DNA of 16,202 bases from DATKZH01 sp964475955 (GTDB lineage Bacteria; Planctomycetota; Planctomycetia; Pirellulales; Thermoguttaceae): NCBI GenBank assembly GCA_964475955.1, contig CAYYZY010000176.1:1-16202 (forward strand), read 5' to 3'. The notes beneath the pieces were generated by a model. The model was not told the origin of the DNA, made no database searches, and worked only from the letters and a program-made list of their open reading frames with translations. Positions 14,625-16,202 of this stretch are shown here, one piece after another; within the stretch, counting starts at the first letter, position 1; each line of letters begins with the position of its first letter. Made by a program: the position numbers and the translations under genes.

Positions 14625-15980
14625 TCACGTCGGCAGGCCGTACTCCTTGATCTTACGGTGGAGCGTGCGCACACTGATTCCCAGGATCTCGGCGGTCCGG
14701 CCGCGCCGCCCTTCGGTCTCCTCGAGCGTGCGACGGATGGCCTCCTTTTCGATCTCCGCCATGGTCATGCCCGGCTGAATCACCGCGCGCGCCGAGTGGA
14801 CCTTGCTGATCTGTTCCGGCAGGTCGGCCAGCTCGATCTTCTCCTTGACGGAGAGGACGATGATCGACTCCAGCACGTTGCGCAGCTCGCGCACGTTTCC
14901 CGGCCAGTCGTAGGCGCGAAGGGCTTCGAGGGCTTCCGGGGTGACCTCGCGCACGGGCCGGCCGTTCTCCTCGGAGATCTGGTTGATGAAGTGGCGGGTC
15001 AAGAGGGGGACGTCGTCGGGCCGTTCTCTCAGCGGGGGCAACCGGATCTCCACGACCTTGAGGCGGTAGTAGAGGTCTTCGCGGAACTGCTTCCGTCGGA
15101 CCTGCTCTTGGAGGTCGCGGTTGGTGGCGGCGACGAGTCGCACGTCGACGTCGATCTCCCGCGTGCTGCCCACCGGCATGATCTTCCGGTTTTCCAGTGC
15201 CCGCAGGAGCTTCGCCTGGAGGCCCGGCTGAAGCTCGCCGATCTCGTCGATGAAGAGCGTGCCGCGTTCGGCCGTCTGGAAAAGCCCTCGCTTGCGCGCG
15301 GTCGCCCCGGTGAACGCCCCCTTCTCGTATCCGAACAACTCGCTTTCCACCAGCGTTTCGGGGATCGCCGCGCAGTTGACGGGCACGAAGGGGTTCTTTC
15401 GGCGGGCGCTGTTCCGGTGGATCGCGCGGGCGACGAGCTCCTTCCCGGTGCCGCTTTCGCCCACGATCAGCACGGTGCTGCGCGTGTCGGCGACCAGCCG
15501 GACCCGCTCGAATATCGCGCGCATGGCCGGGCTGCTGCCGACGATGTTCTCGAAGCCGCGGCGGTCGTTGAGTTCCGCGTGGAGCCGGGCGATCTCCGTG
15601 GCCATGTTCCGCTTCTCCAGGGCCATGGTGATCCGCTGCGTCAGTTCCTCCGCGTTGACCGGTTTGGAAAGGAAGTCGAAGGCCCCTTCCTTCAGAGCCT
15701 CCACGGCCGTGTCGACCGTCCCGTACCCCGAAACCAGGATCACGGCCGCGTGGGGGGCCTGTTGCTTGGCCAGTCGCAGCAAGTCCAGCCCGTCGGTCCG
15801 CGGCATCTTCAAATCGGTGACGATCACCGCGATTCCGTCGTGGATATGCTCGATCGCCTGTTGCCCGTCGGCCACGGCGATGCATTCGAACCCCTCCGAC
15901 GCGAGCCAGTCGGCCATCGCTTCCCGGCTGTGCCGTTCGTCGTCGACCAGCAGGACCTTCCATTTCTCCTTGGGATTCAT
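14625..15980 (-). CDS. NtrC-family sigma-54-dependent response regulator
   Basis: A 451-residue enhancer-binding regulator with all three domains. The receiver domain (about 7-120) has D13/D14, phosphoacceptor D56 (VTDLKMP), S84 and K106 (FLSKP). The AAA+ domain (about 145-385) has Walker A GESGTGKE (174-181), the sigma-54-contacting GAFTGA loop (221-226) and Walker B LFIDE (242-246). The C-terminal Fis-type helix-turn-helix is RTAEILGISVRTLHRKIKEYG. It needs phosphorylation by a histidine kinase, which is not in the window. ATG 15980 was chosen over the longer frame because AGGAGG (15992-15987) lies 6 bases upstream. All motifs needed for activity are intact, and three -24/-12 promoters lie within 4.2 kb, so it probably controls the degP, small-protein and membrane-protein genes (inference). 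Confidence 0.94.
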   Translation of the reverse strand: MNPKEKWKVLLVDDERHSREAMADWLASEGFECIAVADGQQAIEHIHDGIAVIVTDLKMPRTDGLDLLRLAKQQAPHAAVILVSGYGTVDTAVEALKEGAFDFLSKPVNAEELTQRITMALEKRNMATEIARLHAELNDRRGFENIVGSSPAMRAIFERVRLVADTRSTVLIVGESGTGKELVARAIHRNSARRKNPFVPVNCAAIPETLVESELFGYEKGAFTGATARKRGLFQTAERGTLFIDEIGELQPGLQAKLLRALENRKIMPVGSTREIDVDVRLVAATNRDLQEQVRRKQFREDLYYRLKVVEIRLPPLRERPDDVPLLTRHFINQISEENGRPVREVTPEALEALRAYDWPGNVRELRNVLESIIVLSVKEKIELADLPEQISKVHSARAVIQPGMTMAEIEKEAIRRTLEETEGRRGRTAEILGISVRTLHRKIKEYGLPT

Positions 15981-16026
15981 GGATCGCCTCCTAAATGACC
16001 GTGCGCGATTATGCGACGGCCGGGGC

Positions 16027-16202
16027 TTACGAGGCAAGTTGGAGTTCTGCTTGGACTTGTCTGTTTCGTCTTCGGAGATAGTCGCGGACGTTGGTCATGA
16101 GTTCCGCCATCGTCGAGCAGCGGTGGTTGCGCGTGACGTTCGCGTGCAGGTCCTGCCAAACGCGCTCGATCTTGTTGTGATCCGGGCAGTAGGGCGGAAG
16201 GA
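16027..16202 (-). CDS. IS630-family transposase, C-terminal end (partial)
   Basis: The frame entering from the right edge reads LPPYCPDHNKIERVWQDLHA and continues NVTRNHRC...TMAELMTNVRDYLRRRNRQ before TAA (16027-16029). This is the end of an IS630/DDE_3 transposase: LPPYxPDxNxIExVW holds the third catalytic acidic residue (E of KIE). About 57 residues are visible; the rest lies outside the window. The element ends between here and the response regulator start at 15980, so it sits directly upstream of that gene and in the same direction. It may have replaced the regulator's promoter or separated it from a partner kinase gene. Confidence 0.82.
   Translation of the reverse strand, partial: LPPYCPDHNKIERVWQDLHANVTRNHRCSTMAELMTNVRDYLRRRNRQVQAELQLAS

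Noticed and set aside
14466..14640. Possible short plus-strand gene after the membrane protein (VIRNPLLAASRYPPGITDHAV...)
   Set aside because: GTG start without ribosome binding site; the frame runs into the convergent regulator gene and has no recognised similarity.

Overview
The window is GC-rich bacterial DNA with strongly GC-biased third codon positions. It looks most like a member of the Planctomycetota. The clues are the RAYT transposase relics, the DUF433/DUF5615 pair, the glucosidase and two-PDZ HtrA proteins, and the IS630-type transposase end. This assignment is inference; no rRNA or marker gene is present.

Bases 1-7292 hold six co-directional plus-strand genes. A bacterial GH63-like glucosidase enters from the left and carries an in-frame TAG. 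After a 220-base gap comes a tight block of five genes: an arsenite-methyltransferase-type enzyme with all three arsenic-binding cysteines, an FAD/NAD(P)H reductase, a radical SAM protein with a Cys-rich C-terminus, a natural fusion of the two 'arsenosugar biosynthesis' glycosyltransferase families (TIGR04282 + TIGR04283), and a membrane di-iron sterol desaturase/fatty acid hydroxylase family protein. This reads as an organo-arsenic (arsenosugar or arsenolipid-like) pathway: methylation, radical adenosylation or alkylation, glycosyl transfer, and possibly a lipid step, with the reductase supplying electrons.

Bases 7293-9306 are an accessory and decaying zone. It contains two relics of RAYT (REP-associated tyrosine transposase) genes, a REP-like hairpin, an intact DUF433 antitoxin, and a DUF5615 PIN-like toxin broken by a stop codon and a frameshift.

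Bases 9307-15980 look like a stress module. It contains a periplasmic HtrA/DegP protease, a 56-residue protein upstream of it, a 63-residue protein, a short DnaJ-like co-chaperone, a small two-helix membrane protein whose frame looks broken, and an NtrC-type sigma-54 response regulator. Three sequences matching the -24/-12 sigma-54 consensus sit in front of the 56-residue protein (and degP), the 63-residue protein and the membrane protein. A palindrome lies between the first two, divergent, promoters. I infer a locally encoded sigma-54 proteostasis/envelope regulon run by the adjacent regulator.

The right edge holds the 3' end of an IS630-family transposase, 46 bases before the regulator's start codon. 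Several genes carry nonsense or frameshift lesions. Either parts of the locus are decaying, or the assembly has residual errors.
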